A stretch of DNA of 63,341 nucleotides. Origin: Bradyrhizobium hipponense (GTDB lineage: Bacteria > Pseudomonadota > Alphaproteobacteria > Rhizobiales > Xanthobacteraceae). Positions 25,984-34,087 of the stretch are shown in pieces; position 1 is the first letter of the stretch; the number at the start of each line of letters is the position of its first letter. The stretch lies in assembly GCF_008123965.1 (NCBI RefSeq), contig NZ_VSTH01000106.1:1-63341 (forward strand). The letters are read 5' to 3'. The notes beneath the pieces were generated by a model, which saw nothing but the letters and a program-made list of their open reading frames with translations, made no database searches and had not been told where the DNA came from. Made by a program: the position numbers and the translations under genes.

Positions 25984-26840
25984 TGAGCGCGATCGACGAC
26001 CTCCCGCCGCTTCGCGAGGTCATTCGCCAGCACGCGTTGTCGGCCCGCAAATCGCTGGGCCAGAACTTCCTGCTCGATCTCAATCTTACCGCGCGCATCG
26101 CGCGCGCGGCGGCGCCCCTGGACGAGTCCACCATCGTCGAGATCGGCCCCGGCCCGGGCGGGCTGACGCGCGCCCTGCTCGCGCTCGGCGCCAGGCGCGT
26201 CATCGCGATCGAGCATGACGAACGCGCGATCCCCCCCTTGCAGGATATTTCCGCACGCTATCCCGGCCGGCTCGAAATCGTGCATGGCGATGCCATGACC
26301 TTCGACCCGCGCCCGCTGCTCGATGGCGGCAAGGCCAAGATCGTCGCCAACCTGCCCTACAACATCGCGACCCAGCTCCTGATCGGCTGGCTCACGGCCG
26401 AGCCCTGGCCGCCCTGGTACGAGATGATGGTCTTGATGTTTCAGCGCGAGGTCGCCGAGCGCATCGTGGCGCGCGAGACCGACGAGGCCTACGGCCGTCT
26501 CGGCGTGCTCGCCAACTGGCGCGCCGAGACGAAAATCCTGTTCGACATCGCGCCGTCCGCCTTCGTGCCGCCGCCGAAAGTCACCTCCTCCGTGGTGCGC
26601 CTGGTGCCGCGTGCAAACCCGCTTGCCTGCGATCGCCGGCTGCTCGAACAGGTCGCGGCCGCCGCCTTCGGCCAACGCCGCAAGATGCTGCGGCAGAGCC
26701 TGAAATCGCTTCAAGCGGATCCGGCGCGACTTGCGGCGGCGGCCGGCGTCGATGCGACGCGGCGCGCGGAGACCATCCCCATCTCCGGCTTTGTTGCCAT
26801 GGCGCGTGAATTGGCGGATATACGAAGCGAAGAAGCATGA
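25983..26840 (+). CDS. rsmA: 16S rRNA dimethyladenosine transferase RsmA (KsgA)
   Basis: 285 residues. It dimethylates A1518/A1519 of 16S rRNA late in 30S assembly. The motifs are KSLGQNFLLD, the SAM loop VEIGPGPGGLTRALL and catalytic NLPYNIA. The stop codon TGA (26838-26840) lies inside a palindromic repeat that begins at about 26834, so the last residues (SEEA) are dictated by the repeat; the natural end may have been lost or replaced. Confidence 0.96.
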   Translation: MSAIDDLPPLREVIRQHALSARKSLGQNFLLDLNLTARIARAAAPLDESTIVEIGPGPGGLTRALLALGARRVIAIEHDERAIPPLQDISARYPGRLEIVHGDAMTFDPRPLLDGGKAKIVANLPYNIATQLLIGWLTAEPWPPWYEMMVLMFQREVAERIVARETDEAYGRLGVLANWRAETKILFDIAPSAFVPPPKVTSSVVRLVPRANPLACDRRLLEQVAAAAFGQRRKMLRQSLKSLQADPARLAAAAGVDATRRAETIPISGFVAMARELADIRSEEA

Positions 26841-26913
26841 TCCGGAAAAGTGTGAAGCGGTTTTCCGAAAGAGATCATGCTCAAACAATGAGCTAAAGCG
26901 CATAGCGCTTTAG
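26834..26913. repeat. Dispersed palindromic repeat, copy 1
   Basis: GCATGATC (26835-26842) and GATCATGC (26873-26880) form the outer arms, with GGAAAA and TTTTCC inside, giving an imperfect hairpin of about 46 bases. A second palindrome follows at 26893-26913: CTAAAGCGC, ATA, GCGCTTTAG. The first part is the same family as 39151-39195 (both share CGGAAAAGTGTG and AGCGG). It lies in the rsmA-alcohol dehydrogenase gap and includes the rsmA stop. Confidence 0.8.
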
Positions 26914-26935
26914 AGGAACTTTCGGAGGAAGAAAT

Positions 26936-27994
26936 ATGGCGTTGATGCGTCGCCAGTCCCTGGTCAAGTTCGATGCGCCGCTGTGCGAGACCATCATCGA
27001 CACGCCCAAGCCGCAGGGTGCGGAAGTACTGGTGCGCATCGAGCGCTGCGGCCTCTGCCATTCCGACCTGCATATCCAGGACGGCTATGCCGATCTCGGC
27101 GGCGGCAAGAAGCTCGACACCACGCGCGGCATGATGCTGCCCTTCACGCTCGGCCACGAGATCGCGGGCGTCGTCGACGAAGTCGGCCCCGATGTGCCAC
27201 ATAGCCTCGTCGGCGCCAAGAAAGCGGTGTTTCCCTGGATCGGCTGCGGTCAGTGCCGTGACTGCAAGAATGGCGACGAGAATCTCTGCGCCAAGCAGCG
27301 TTTCCTCGGCGTTTCCATCGACGGCGGTTTCGCCAGCCACGTGCTGGTGCCCGATGCGAAATATCTGCTCGACTACAATCCCTTGCCCGTCAACCAGGCC
27401 GCGACCTTGATGTGCTCCGGCGTGACGGCTTACGGCGCGCTCAAGCGTCTGGTCGATCGTCCGCGCCAGCGCAACCTGCTACTGATCGGCCTCGGCGGCG
27501 TCGGCATGATGGGCCTGTCGTTCGCACAAGCCATGTTCAAGCAGCCGATCGCGGTCGCCGATCTGAGCCCGGCCGCGCGCGACACCGCCCTGAAGAACGG
27601 CGCAGCCAGTGCCTACGACCCGGCCGAGCCCGACGTGATCAAGCGCATTCTCAAGGAGACCGACGGCGGTTTTGACGAGATCGTCGATTTCGCCGGTAAC
27701 GAGAAGTCGATGGCGTTTGCGGTCGCGGTCGCCGCGCGCGGCGGCAAGATCGTGGTGTCCGGCCTGATGGGCGGCCAGTTCACGCTGCCGATGGTGCAAT
27801 GGGTCTACAAGCGCATGACCATCGAAGGCTTCATGGTCGGCACGCTCACCGAGGCTCAAGAGCTGATGGCACTCGCCCGCGCCGGCAAGATCAAGCCGAC
27901 GCCGATGCGCGAAGAGCCGATGGGCGACGTCCAGAAATGGATCGACGAGCTGCGCGCCGGCAAGGTGGTCGGCCGCATCGTGCTGAAGAACTGA
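26936..27994 (+). CDS. Zinc-dependent alcohol dehydrogenase (MDR family)
   Basis: 352 residues. The catalytic zinc ligands are in RCGLCHSDLH (residues about 36-45) and GHEIAG. The structural zinc site is complete in CGQCRDCKNGDENLC. The Rossmann loop is GLGGVGMMG. The likely reaction is NAD(P)-linked oxidation of a primary alcohol or reduction of an aldehyde; the substrate is unknown. Strong SD (GGAGGAAG) before the ATG at 26936. It lies downstream of the palindromic repeat, so it probably has its own promoter or depends on read-through from rsmA. Confidence 0.93.
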   Translation: MALMRRQSLVKFDAPLCETIIDTPKPQGAEVLVRIERCGLCHSDLHIQDGYADLGGGKKLDTTRGMMLPFTLGHEIAGVVDEVGPDVPHSLVGAKKAVFPWIGCGQCRDCKNGDENLCAKQRFLGVSIDGGFASHVLVPDAKYLLDYNPLPVNQAATLMCSGVTAYGALKRLVDRPRQRNLLLIGLGGVGMMGLSFAQAMFKQPIAVADLSPAARDTALKNGAASAYDPAEPDVIKRILKETDGGFDEIVDFAGNEKSMAFAVAVAARGGKIVVSGLMGGQFTLPMVQWVYKRMTIEGFMVGTLTEAQELMALARAGKIKPTPMREEPMGDVQKWIDELRAGKVVGRIVLKN

Positions 27995-28192
27995 GGAGCA
28001 GGAAAATCAAGACAGGCCTGGCGGAGGGCCTTGCTACATTTGGTCGATCGCCTCCATCGGCATCGGGATGGAAAGCCTCTCGCCTAAGGCGGCCTCAGTT
28101 ACGCCGGAGATCGCTGAACGCGTACGTGCCGGCGCTGTTGAAAGCTGTGAATCCTCAAGAATGTCCTCGTGGCTCGCCACGTGGTGCACTCG

Positions 28193-29110
28193 TTATTGGT
28201 CTTGCCCAAGAAACTCGATCAGTCCGGCGGCAAAGGCGTGCGGGTTCTCCTCGGCGATCCAGTGCCCGGCGCCGGCGACCGCAAGCACCGTTGTCGCGCT
28301 GGCGACTTCCTCGATCATCCCTCGCACCAACGGCGCGGTGGGACTGGTCTCTCCAACCGCGGTAAGAACCGGAATCGCCAGCTTTCCGTTGGCCGCAATG
28401 AAGCCGCGGTTATCTTTGGTATCCTGATCGAACGCCCGATAAAGTTCGAACGCCGCGCGCATCGCGCCGGGCATCGTGTATGCCGTGAGATAAGCCTGAA
28501 AGTCGGCATCGGTAATGGCGGCCGGATTGGACATCCGGAAATTGAAAAACCACTGCAGGTATTCGCGCTCTTTGCCCGAAACCAGAAATTCGGGAAGATC
28601 CCGGACGTTGTGAAACGAGAACTGCCAGTTCCGCGGGTTGGCACGTAACTGATCGAAGATGGCCGTTCCCGGCAGCGGCGCGTCGACGGCGACCAGATGA
28701 GTGACGTCGTCGCGATAGGACTGGGTATAGGCATACGCCACCATGAGACCGAAATCGTGCCCTACCAGCGCGACCGGCTCCGCAAGCTGGAGATGTTCAT
28801 GGAGCAGCCTATGGATGTCGCTCGCCATGGTGCGCTTGTCGTAGCCGGAAAGCGGCTTCGAAGAATGGCCGGCGCCGCGATAGTCGGGAGCTACAACCCG
28901 AAAGCCTGCAGCGACAAGTTGCGGCATCGTGTGGCGCCAGGCCCACCAGGTCTGGGGAAAGCCGTGCAGCAGGACAACGGTGCGAGGCCCGCTGCCGGCG
29001 ACGACATAATGAAGGCTGACGCCCGGTTCTATGTCGACGGTTGCGTGCTCTAGCGGCGACGCCTCGATCTGTTCGCCGCCCGCTTTGGTTCGAACAAGCA
29101 ATTGTTCCAT
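28193..29110 (-). CDS. Alpha/beta hydrolase, epoxide-hydrolase-like
   Basis: 305 residues. The oxyanion-hole motif LLHGFPQTWWAWR, nucleophile elbow GHDFG (aspartate nucleophile, as in epoxide hydrolases and haloalkane dehalogenases) and the C-terminal catalytic histidine AGHWIAEE are all present, with YRGAGHS upstream. This pattern favours an epoxide hydrolase over an esterase. It ends a minus-strand cassette of TetR, MFS and SnoaL-like genes. The substrate is not predictable. SD AAGGCGAG precedes the ATG at 29110. Confidence 0.9.
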   Translation of the reverse strand: MEQLLVRTKAGGEQIEASPLEHATVDIEPGVSLHYVVAGSGPRTVVLLHGFPQTWWAWRHTMPQLVAAGFRVVAPDYRGAGHSSKPLSGYDKRTMASDIHRLLHEHLQLAEPVALVGHDFGLMVAYAYTQSYRDDVTHLVAVDAPLPGTAIFDQLRANPRNWQFSFHNVRDLPEFLVSGKEREYLQWFFNFRMSNPAAITDADFQAYLTAYTMPGAMRAAFELYRAFDQDTKDNRGFIAANGKLAIPVLTAVGETSPTAPLVRGMIEEVASATTVLAVAGAGHWIAEENPHAFAAGLIEFLGQDQ

Positions 29111-29175
29111 GGTATCTCGCCTTTGATCATCTGCTTTCGGGCGCCTGCTGCCACTCGAACTCCGTGAGAGCCGGG

Positions 29176-29625
29176 TTAGAACATGCCGTTGGTGTTCGCG
29201 GACGTCTCGGTGAGCGGCTGGCGGACATCCCAGTGCTCGACGATCTTGCCGTGCTCCAGACGAAAAATATCGACGATCGCCAAGCCCAGTTCGTCGGGCG
29301 TGCGCCTGGCATGAACGTGGAGGATCACAAAATCGCCATCGGCGAAGACGCGCTTGATCTCGCCGCGAAGCTCAGGAAATTGCGCCTTGAGATCCTGCAG
29401 GAACGACCGGAAACCATCGATGCCGTCCTTGATCATGGGATTGTGCTGAATGTATTGCGGCCCGAAATGTACCACCGCTTCATCGAAATCGGACCGGTTC
29501 AATGCGGTTTCGTAAAATGCCAGCACCGTTCGCTTATTGCTCTCGCGGCTGTCCTCCGCAGCTTGGCCCGGCACCGCGCCGGCAGCGGCCGGCGTTGCTC
29601 CGATGGTTCGTCGATCGATCACCAT
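29176..29625 (-). CDS. SnoaL-like / NTF2-fold polyketide-cyclase-type protein
   Basis: 149 residues from ATG 29625, preceded by CAGGAGAAA. An N-terminal Ala/Gly-rich region (about residues 1-30) precedes a SnoaL-type domain: TVLAFYETALNRSDFDEAVV, YIQHNPMIKDGIDGFRSFL, FVILHVHARR and IVDIFRLEHGKIVEHWDV. NTF2-fold members include cyclases, isomerases and non-enzymatic binding proteins; the conserved QHNP and EHWDV match the SnoaL-like family COG4922. The first 30 residues may be a degenerate signal. It lies between the MFS pump and the hydrolase. Confidence 0.85.
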   Translation of the reverse strand: MVIDRRTIGATPAAAGAVPGQAAEDSRESNKRTVLAFYETALNRSDFDEAVVHFGPQYIQHNPMIKDGIDGFRSFLQDLKAQFPELRGEIKRVFADGDFVILHVHARRTPDELGLAIVDIFRLEHGKIVEHWDVRQPLTETSANTNGMF

Positions 29626-29679
29626 GTTTGATTTCTCCTGCTGAATGCCAACGCGGCATCTTTGTCGCTTCAAGTGGGA

Positions 29680-31128
29680 TCAAGCGGTTTCGATTGGCTG
29701 CTTCAGATCGCTCGCAGCAGAAGCGGCGACCACAGCTGGGGCTTTGGAGTCGGTCCGGGCGGCGCTCGGCAAGCTCCACGACAGGATTGCCGCTATCGCC
29801 GATAACGCTGCGGTCCATAGCAGGACTGAGGAATAGCCGGCGCCCATGGCCTTTGCAGTCGCGAGATTTCCGAAGCCGCTGAACACAGCGACCGCGGCCG
29901 CCGCGCCGCACGCCCACCCCAACTGTCTCATCGTGTTGTAGACGCCCGACGCCTTGCCCATGTCAGCGGGACTGGCGGCGCCGAGCACTGCGCTCTGCAC
30001 CGCAGGCATCGCCATCGAGATTCCGACCCCGGCCAGGACGAGCGGCGCGACCCAGGCGCTGTAGGGATAAGCTCCGCTCGAGAGCAGCGACATCCACACC
30101 AGCGCGGCGCTTTGCAGAATGAGGCCCGCCATCGCCGGGGCCCTTTCGCCGAGGCGGCCCGCCGCAATGCCGCCAAGCGGCGCGACGGCAAACAGCGATA
30201 CGGTCCAGGGCATCATTCGCCAACCGGCACCCGAGGCACTCGCCTGTTCGGCGATCTCGAAATACTGCGCCATGAAAATCAGAGTGCCCATCATGCTCAT
30301 GAACATCAGCAGGCACACCGCATTGCCGGCCCGGAATTGGCCCGATCCAAGCAACCGGTTCGGCACCAGCGCGTGGGGAGCGTTGCGCTGCGAGGCGAAG
30401 AACGAAAGGCCCGCCGTCGCTCCGATTGCGAACGCCGCTACCACCGCCGGGCTCGACCAGCCGGACGCGTTGCCATGCGACAGGCCCCAGACCAGCGCCG
30501 TCATCGCCGCCGTCAGCAGCCCGACGCCGCGCCAATCGATCTGAGAGGTGATGCGGTCGGCGTTATCGATGCGCCATCTCGCCAGAAGCGCGGTCGCGGC
30601 GCAGAGCGGCACATTGATCCAGAACACCCAGCGCCAACCGAGGCTATCGACCAGGAGGCCGCCGATCACGGGCCCGGACAGCACGGCAAGGCCGGTAAGA
30701 CTGCTGAACAGTCCCATCGCGCGCGGCCGCTGAGCCGGTGTCACAGCCGTCCCGAGCAGCGTCATGGCTACTGGTACGAGCAACGCGGACGCGGCGCCCT
30801 GCAAGGTGCGCGCAGCGATCAGCCAGCCGATCGATGGTGCTGCCGCGCAGCCGACCGACGCGAGGGCGAACAGTCCGAGCGCGCAAACGAACATGGACCG
30901 GCGCCCGAAACGGTCGCCCAGCGCAGCGCCGGCCATCAGCAGCGCCGCGAAGCTTAAACTGTAGGCCGTCATCGTCCAATGCAGAGTGGACAATGGCGCC
31001 GTCAGGCTGAGACGGATCGCATCCAGCGCGGTCGTGACCACCATGCCGTCCATGACGGCGATGAATGATGCGCCCGCGGTCAGCGCGAGCACCCAGCGCT
31101 GCTTGGCAGTGAAGCTATCGGTCGTCAT
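29680..31128 (-). CDS. MFS efflux transporter, DHA2 (EmrB/QacA-like)
   Basis: 482 residues with about 14 hydrophobic segments. Motif A-type GDRFGRRSMF is after TM2, and antiporter motif C-like LSGPVIGGLLVDSLGWRWVF is present in TM5. The N-terminus VMDGMVVTTALDAI matches motif D1 of drug:H+ antiporters. It is the second gene of the TetR-led minus-strand cassette. A palindrome (GGACCAATTAGTCC) lies 18 bases upstream of its start, implying direct repression by the adjacent TetR. Confidence 0.92.
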   Translation of the reverse strand: MTTDSFTAKQRWVLALTAGASFIAVMDGMVVTTALDAIRLSLTAPLSTLHWTMTAYSLSFAALLMAGAALGDRFGRRSMFVCALGLFALASVGCAAAPSIGWLIAARTLQGAASALLVPVAMTLLGTAVTPAQRPRAMGLFSSLTGLAVLSGPVIGGLLVDSLGWRWVFWINVPLCAATALLARWRIDNADRITSQIDWRGVGLLTAAMTALVWGLSHGNASGWSSPAVVAAFAIGATAGLSFFASQRNAPHALVPNRLLGSGQFRAGNAVCLLMFMSMMGTLIFMAQYFEIAEQASASGAGWRMMPWTVSLFAVAPLGGIAAGRLGERAPAMAGLILQSAALVWMSLLSSGAYPYSAWVAPLVLAGVGISMAMPAVQSAVLGAASPADMGKASGVYNTMRQLGWACGAAAAVAVFSGFGNLATAKAMGAGYSSVLLWTAALSAIAAILSWSLPSAARTDSKAPAVVAASAASDLKQPIETA

Positions 31129-31146
31129 GGCGTTCCCCGTTATTAC

Positions 31147-31160
31147 GGACCAATTAGTCC
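31147..31160. promoter_or_regulatory. Candidate TetR operator 1 (before the MFS gene)
   Basis: GGACCAATTAGTCC is an inverted repeat between the TetR stop and the MFS start. It differs from operator 2 (31756-31769) by two bases. Both lie within about 20 bases of the downstream ATG. Confidence 0.65.
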
Positions 31161-31179
31161 ATATTGAAGCAAAAAATTT

Positions 31180-31749
31180 TTATTCCAGCGCCTTGAGGAT
31201 GATGGGCAGGGTTTTCTTTCGCCAATCCGCCGAGAGATTAGCTCGCGCGAGCATCTGCAGGCCGTAACCGTTCGCCACCAGAAACGTCGCGAGCGCGCGC
31301 GCATCGCCGTCTGCGGCAAATTCGCCCGCCGCCTGCCCGCGTGCAATGGCGTCGCGAAAAGCCTCCTCGAGCAGTTCGACACCGCGGCGAACCCGCATCC
31401 TCACGAGTTGGTCGTGCGCCGCCAGTTCAACCGCGCAAACCTGAAGGAAGCAAGTCTTCGAGACCGGCTGAAAGCCAAGAATCTTGTCAAAGTGCCGCAC
31501 GATCGCCGCGCGCGGAGATCCGCGCCGCAGATCTTCGATGTTGGCCTGCAGCACGGTCTCGATGTAGCGGTCGAGCGCCGCCAGCAGCATGTCATGCTTG
31601 CTGCCGAACGCGCCGTAAAAGCTGCTCTTGCTCAGCCCCACCTCGCCAAGCATTCCGTCCAACGAAGTTGCCTCATAGCCGTCGCGCCAAAATAACCCAA
31701 GCGCGCCGTCCAGCACCTGCTCGTAGTCGAATTCCCTTAGCCGCGCCAT
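31180..31749 (-). CDS. TetR/AcrR family regulator (efflux cassette)
   Basis: About 189 residues. The helix-turn-helix is SLDGMLGEVGLSKSSFYGAF (about residues 30-50), preceded by ALGLFWRDGYEAT. It starts ARLREFDYEQVLDGAL, as in AcrR-like proteins. The C-terminal ligand domain has a Cys-rich patch (KTCFLQVCAVELA). An ATG at 31749 is chosen because the operator at 31756-31769 lies just upstream; an extension to 31803 would run across the palindrome. It is the first gene of the cassette and is probably autoregulated. Confidence 0.9.
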   Translation of the reverse strand: MARLREFDYEQVLDGALGLFWRDGYEATSLDGMLGEVGLSKSSFYGAFGSKHDMLLAALDRYIETVLQANIEDLRRGSPRAAIVRHFDKILGFQPVSKTCFLQVCAVELAAHDQLVRMRVRRGVELLEEAFRDAIARGQAAGEFAADGDARALATFLVANGYGLQMLARANLSADWRKKTLPIILKALE

Positions 31750-31755
31750 TTTTAT

Positions 31756-31769
31756 GGACCAGTTGGTCC
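31756..31769. promoter_or_regulatory. Candidate TetR operator 2 (before the tetR gene)
   Basis: GGACCAGTTGGTCC is a perfect palindrome six bases upstream of the regulator's ATG. It shares 12 of 14 bases with operator 1, which supports both as binding sites for the same dimer. Confidence 0.7.
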
Positions 31770-32280
31770 GAAATCTATTAGAGGTCCGGATGGCGGGAGT
31801 CAAGCTCCTGCCGGCAACTGGTCAGCGGTATTGCGAATTTGACCGTCGAGGATGGTGACTGCCTGGGACGCCAAGGCAACTCGGAACATCGCCCGCAGAT
31901 ATCGAGCTCTTGCTGTCGGCCAGTGCGGACCGTCCCGCTCGCGAAGACGCTGACGCGGCGTGGCAGTGACGCCACATCGCTCTCTGCACCGCAACGTTGG
32001 ACAAATTTTCTGGCGCCTTCTCCCGCGACCTGCTGGTCAACGCCAGCGGCTATCAGGCCACCTTCCAGTTCAGCGCCGTCATTCCCTACGTCACGGCGCT
32101 CGCATCCTTCCTGGCGCGCTTCAATGGCGGAACCCAAAAAGCCTTATTTCGCGGCGGAACGAATGCGCTGCAGGCCCGATTCAGGCCACATCCTCTCCGG
32201 ATTTGCGGCTCATTGCCACCCAACTCTTTGACGAGAAAGGGCAAGTAACGAGTAGCGTCATGCGTCACCGGGAGACCAGG
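31770..32280. other. Gene-poor stretch with possible remnants
   Basis: About 510 bases without an intact gene. One plus-strand frame (31997-32248) has a hydrophobic stretch listed as a possible transporter tail. The minus strand has an open tail (31800-31994) of no recognised family. It may be the scar of earlier insertion or deletion beside the efflux cassette. Confidence 0.4.
31997..32248 (+). pseudogene. Possible C-terminal remnant of a major facilitator transporter
   Basis: The frame reads LDKFSGAFSRDLLVNASGYQ, then a hydrophobic ATFQFSAVIPYVTALASFL that looks like a final MFS helix, before low-complexity sequence. No start, no upstream helices and no ribosome-binding site are visible. 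I base this on pattern only. Confidence 0.25.
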
Positions 32281-33495
32281 ATGGGCAACCGAACCGCGAA
32301 GTTCATATCGACACTTATCGCCAGCATCGTTGCTGGCGCGCCGCTGGCCGCCGTGTCGCAGAACGCGCCGAGCGCATCGAGCGCTGCAAACGCCGCGAGC
32401 GACTGCCTCGCTTCGCCGAAGGGCACCGCGCCGCAGGGGCAGCATTGGCACTATCGCCTCGATCGCAGCACCAAGCGGCAATGCTGGTACCTGCGCGCCG
32501 AAAGCGGCAAGGACACCGATAAAGCCACCGCACAGATCGCGCAAAACTCGACGGAAACACCCGACGCGAATAATTCAGCAGCGACGCAGCCGCATGCAAT
32601 GCAGAACGCGCGCGCCGAATATTTGGCGCCGCAGAGCGCACCGAGCGCGCCCGCTCAGGCCGCGGTGATCGCACCGTCGGCTGCGCCTCCAGCTCCGAGC
32701 GCCAATGACAGCAATGCGCAACAGCCTGCCGTCGCTGCGCGTTGGCCGGACGCCTCCGCCTCGCCCGCGTCGCAACCGGTGGCCCCACCCGCAACGGCCG
32801 CTGCCCAGCCGAGCGCGAAGCCGGCAAAATCCGCTGCTCCGGTGGCGCCCGCCGCGGGCGATGCGTCCGCCGACAAGCCGACCGGCTCGCTCCAGACGCT
32901 CCTGCTCGTCGTCGGCGGCGCGCTGGCGCTCGCAGGCCTGCTCGCCAGCGTCGTCTACCGCTTCGCCGGCGGACGCGTCCGCGTCCAGGCGGGTGACCGC
33001 CGCGTGAACTGGAACGATTGGGAGCCGCAGGATCAGCGCGGCAGCCGCGCACCCTGGCTCAATGCGACACCGCGCGCGCAGCAGCTGCGTCCGGTGGATT
33101 TCGACGCCGTGCGTCCCCAACCACGTCCCCAGGCTGCAACACTCGCAGCGTTCGCCGACGAGATCGGTATGGTCGTGGCGGCGCACCAACCGTCCGCCCG
33201 TCCCTCCTCCCCTGCCAAAGCAGCAGAACCAGACGAGGCCGAGATCGAGTCATTCGACGGGGCGTTCGAAATCGAGGCATCGGCGCCTCAGCTTGCGGCC
33301 AACGATCCCCATGACGAAGAGCCGGCCGATCACGCTGAAAATTCGCGCGATGAGGATGCGGTCGATATCGACGTCGTCACGACGATGCTGGAACGGCTGG
33401 CGAAGCAAGGGCCGCGGCTGTCGCGGCCTACGCCTGAAGCTGGCTTTGCAGACTTCGCACGAAGCCCACGAGGCCAGTCCGCCGCTCGCGCTTGA
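32281..33495 (+). CDS. Exported Ala/Pro-rich membrane protein, unknown function
   Basis: About 404 residues from ATG 32281 (preceded by GGGAGACCAGG; ATG 32260 is an alternative). It has a signal peptide (FISTLIASIVAGAPLAAV). A small conserved-looking region with cysteines follows (SDCLASPKGTAPQGQHWHYR, QCWYLRAESG). A long Ala/Pro/Gln-rich disordered region (about 105-200) leads to one transmembrane helix (LLLVVGGALALAGLLASVVY), then a disordered, acidic C-terminus. I recognise no catalytic domain. Its 3' end overlaps the 3' end of gmk by 68 bases on the other strand. Confidence 0.7.
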   Translation: MGNRTAKFISTLIASIVAGAPLAAVSQNAPSASSAANAASDCLASPKGTAPQGQHWHYRLDRSTKRQCWYLRAESGKDTDKATAQIAQNSTETPDANNSAATQPHAMQNARAEYLAPQSAPSAPAQAAVIAPSAAPPAPSANDSNAQQPAVAARWPDASASPASQPVAPPATAAAQPSAKPAKSAAPVAPAAGDASADKPTGSLQTLLLVVGGALALAGLLASVVYRFAGGRVRVQAGDRRVNWNDWEPQDQRGSRAPWLNATPRAQQLRPVDFDAVRPQPRPQAATLAAFADEIGMVVAAHQPSARPSSPAKAAEPDEAEIESFDGAFEIEASAPQLAANDPHDEEPADHAENSRDEDAVDIDVVTTMLERLAKQGPRLSRPTPEAGFADFARSPRGQSAARA

Positions 33496-34084
33496 GGCGC
33501 TCGGCCTTCAGGATCGACTGCACCTCGGCGAAGGCTTCGTCGACGTCATGGTTGATGACGATGTAGTCGTACTCGGCCCAGTGACTCATCTCATGGCTGG
33601 CGCGGCTCATGCGGTTGCGGATCACCTCATCGGAATCCTGCGCACGCGAATGCAGACGCTTCTCGAGATCGCTCGCTGACGGCGGCAGGATGAACACGCT
33701 GACGACATCGGCGCGCGCCTTCTCGCGCAACTGCTGCGTGCCCTGCCAGTCGATGTCGAACAGGACGTCCTGCCCCGCCGACAGCGCGGCCTCGACCGGA
33801 GCGCGCGGCGTGCCGTAACGGTTATCGAACACGGTCGCCCATTCCAGCAGCTGGTCGCCCGTGATCATCTGCTCGAACCGCGCCTTGTCGACGAACAGAT
33901 AGTCCTTGCCATCGACCTCGCCGGGCCGCATCGCCCGCGTTGTCGCCGAGACCGACATTCTCAAGCCGGGCATGCGTTCGATGAGGAGACGCGACAGCGT
34001 CGTCTTGCCCGCGCCGGACGGCGAGGACAGCACGAACATCAGCCCGCGCCGCTCGACACCGTCAGTACCATGCCCCGTCGTCAT
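33428..34084 (-). CDS. gmk: Guanylate kinase
   Basis: 218 residues. It phosphorylates GMP to GDP. The P-loop SPSGAGKT is at 21-28, the GMP-binding region includes SVSATTRAMRPGEVDGKDY, and the lid/core has DIDWQGTQQL. It starts 3 bases after the yicC stop. The C-terminus overlaps 68 bases of the convergent gene at 32281-33495. Confidence 0.97.
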   Translation of the reverse strand: MTTGHGTDGVERRGLMFVLSSPSGAGKTTLSRLLIERMPGLRMSVSATTRAMRPGEVDGKDYLFVDKARFEQMITGDQLLEWATVFDNRYGTPRAPVEAALSAGQDVLFDIDWQGTQQLREKARADVVSVFILPPSASDLEKRLHSRAQDSDEVIRNRMSRASHEMSHWAEYDYIVINHDVDEAFAEVQSILKAERLKRERRTGLVGFVRSLQSQLQA

Positions 34085-34087
34085 CGA

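Noticed and set aside
27995..28192. A short frame behind the alcohol dehydrogenase (MESLSPKAASVTPEIAERVR)
   Set aside because: No ribosome-binding site, it runs into the convergent hydrolase gene and no family is recognised.
32560..32880. Low-complexity GC-rich stretch that could be read as repeats or a CRISPR-like region
   Set aside because: No regular repeat-spacer structure; it encodes an Ala/Pro-rich disordered region.
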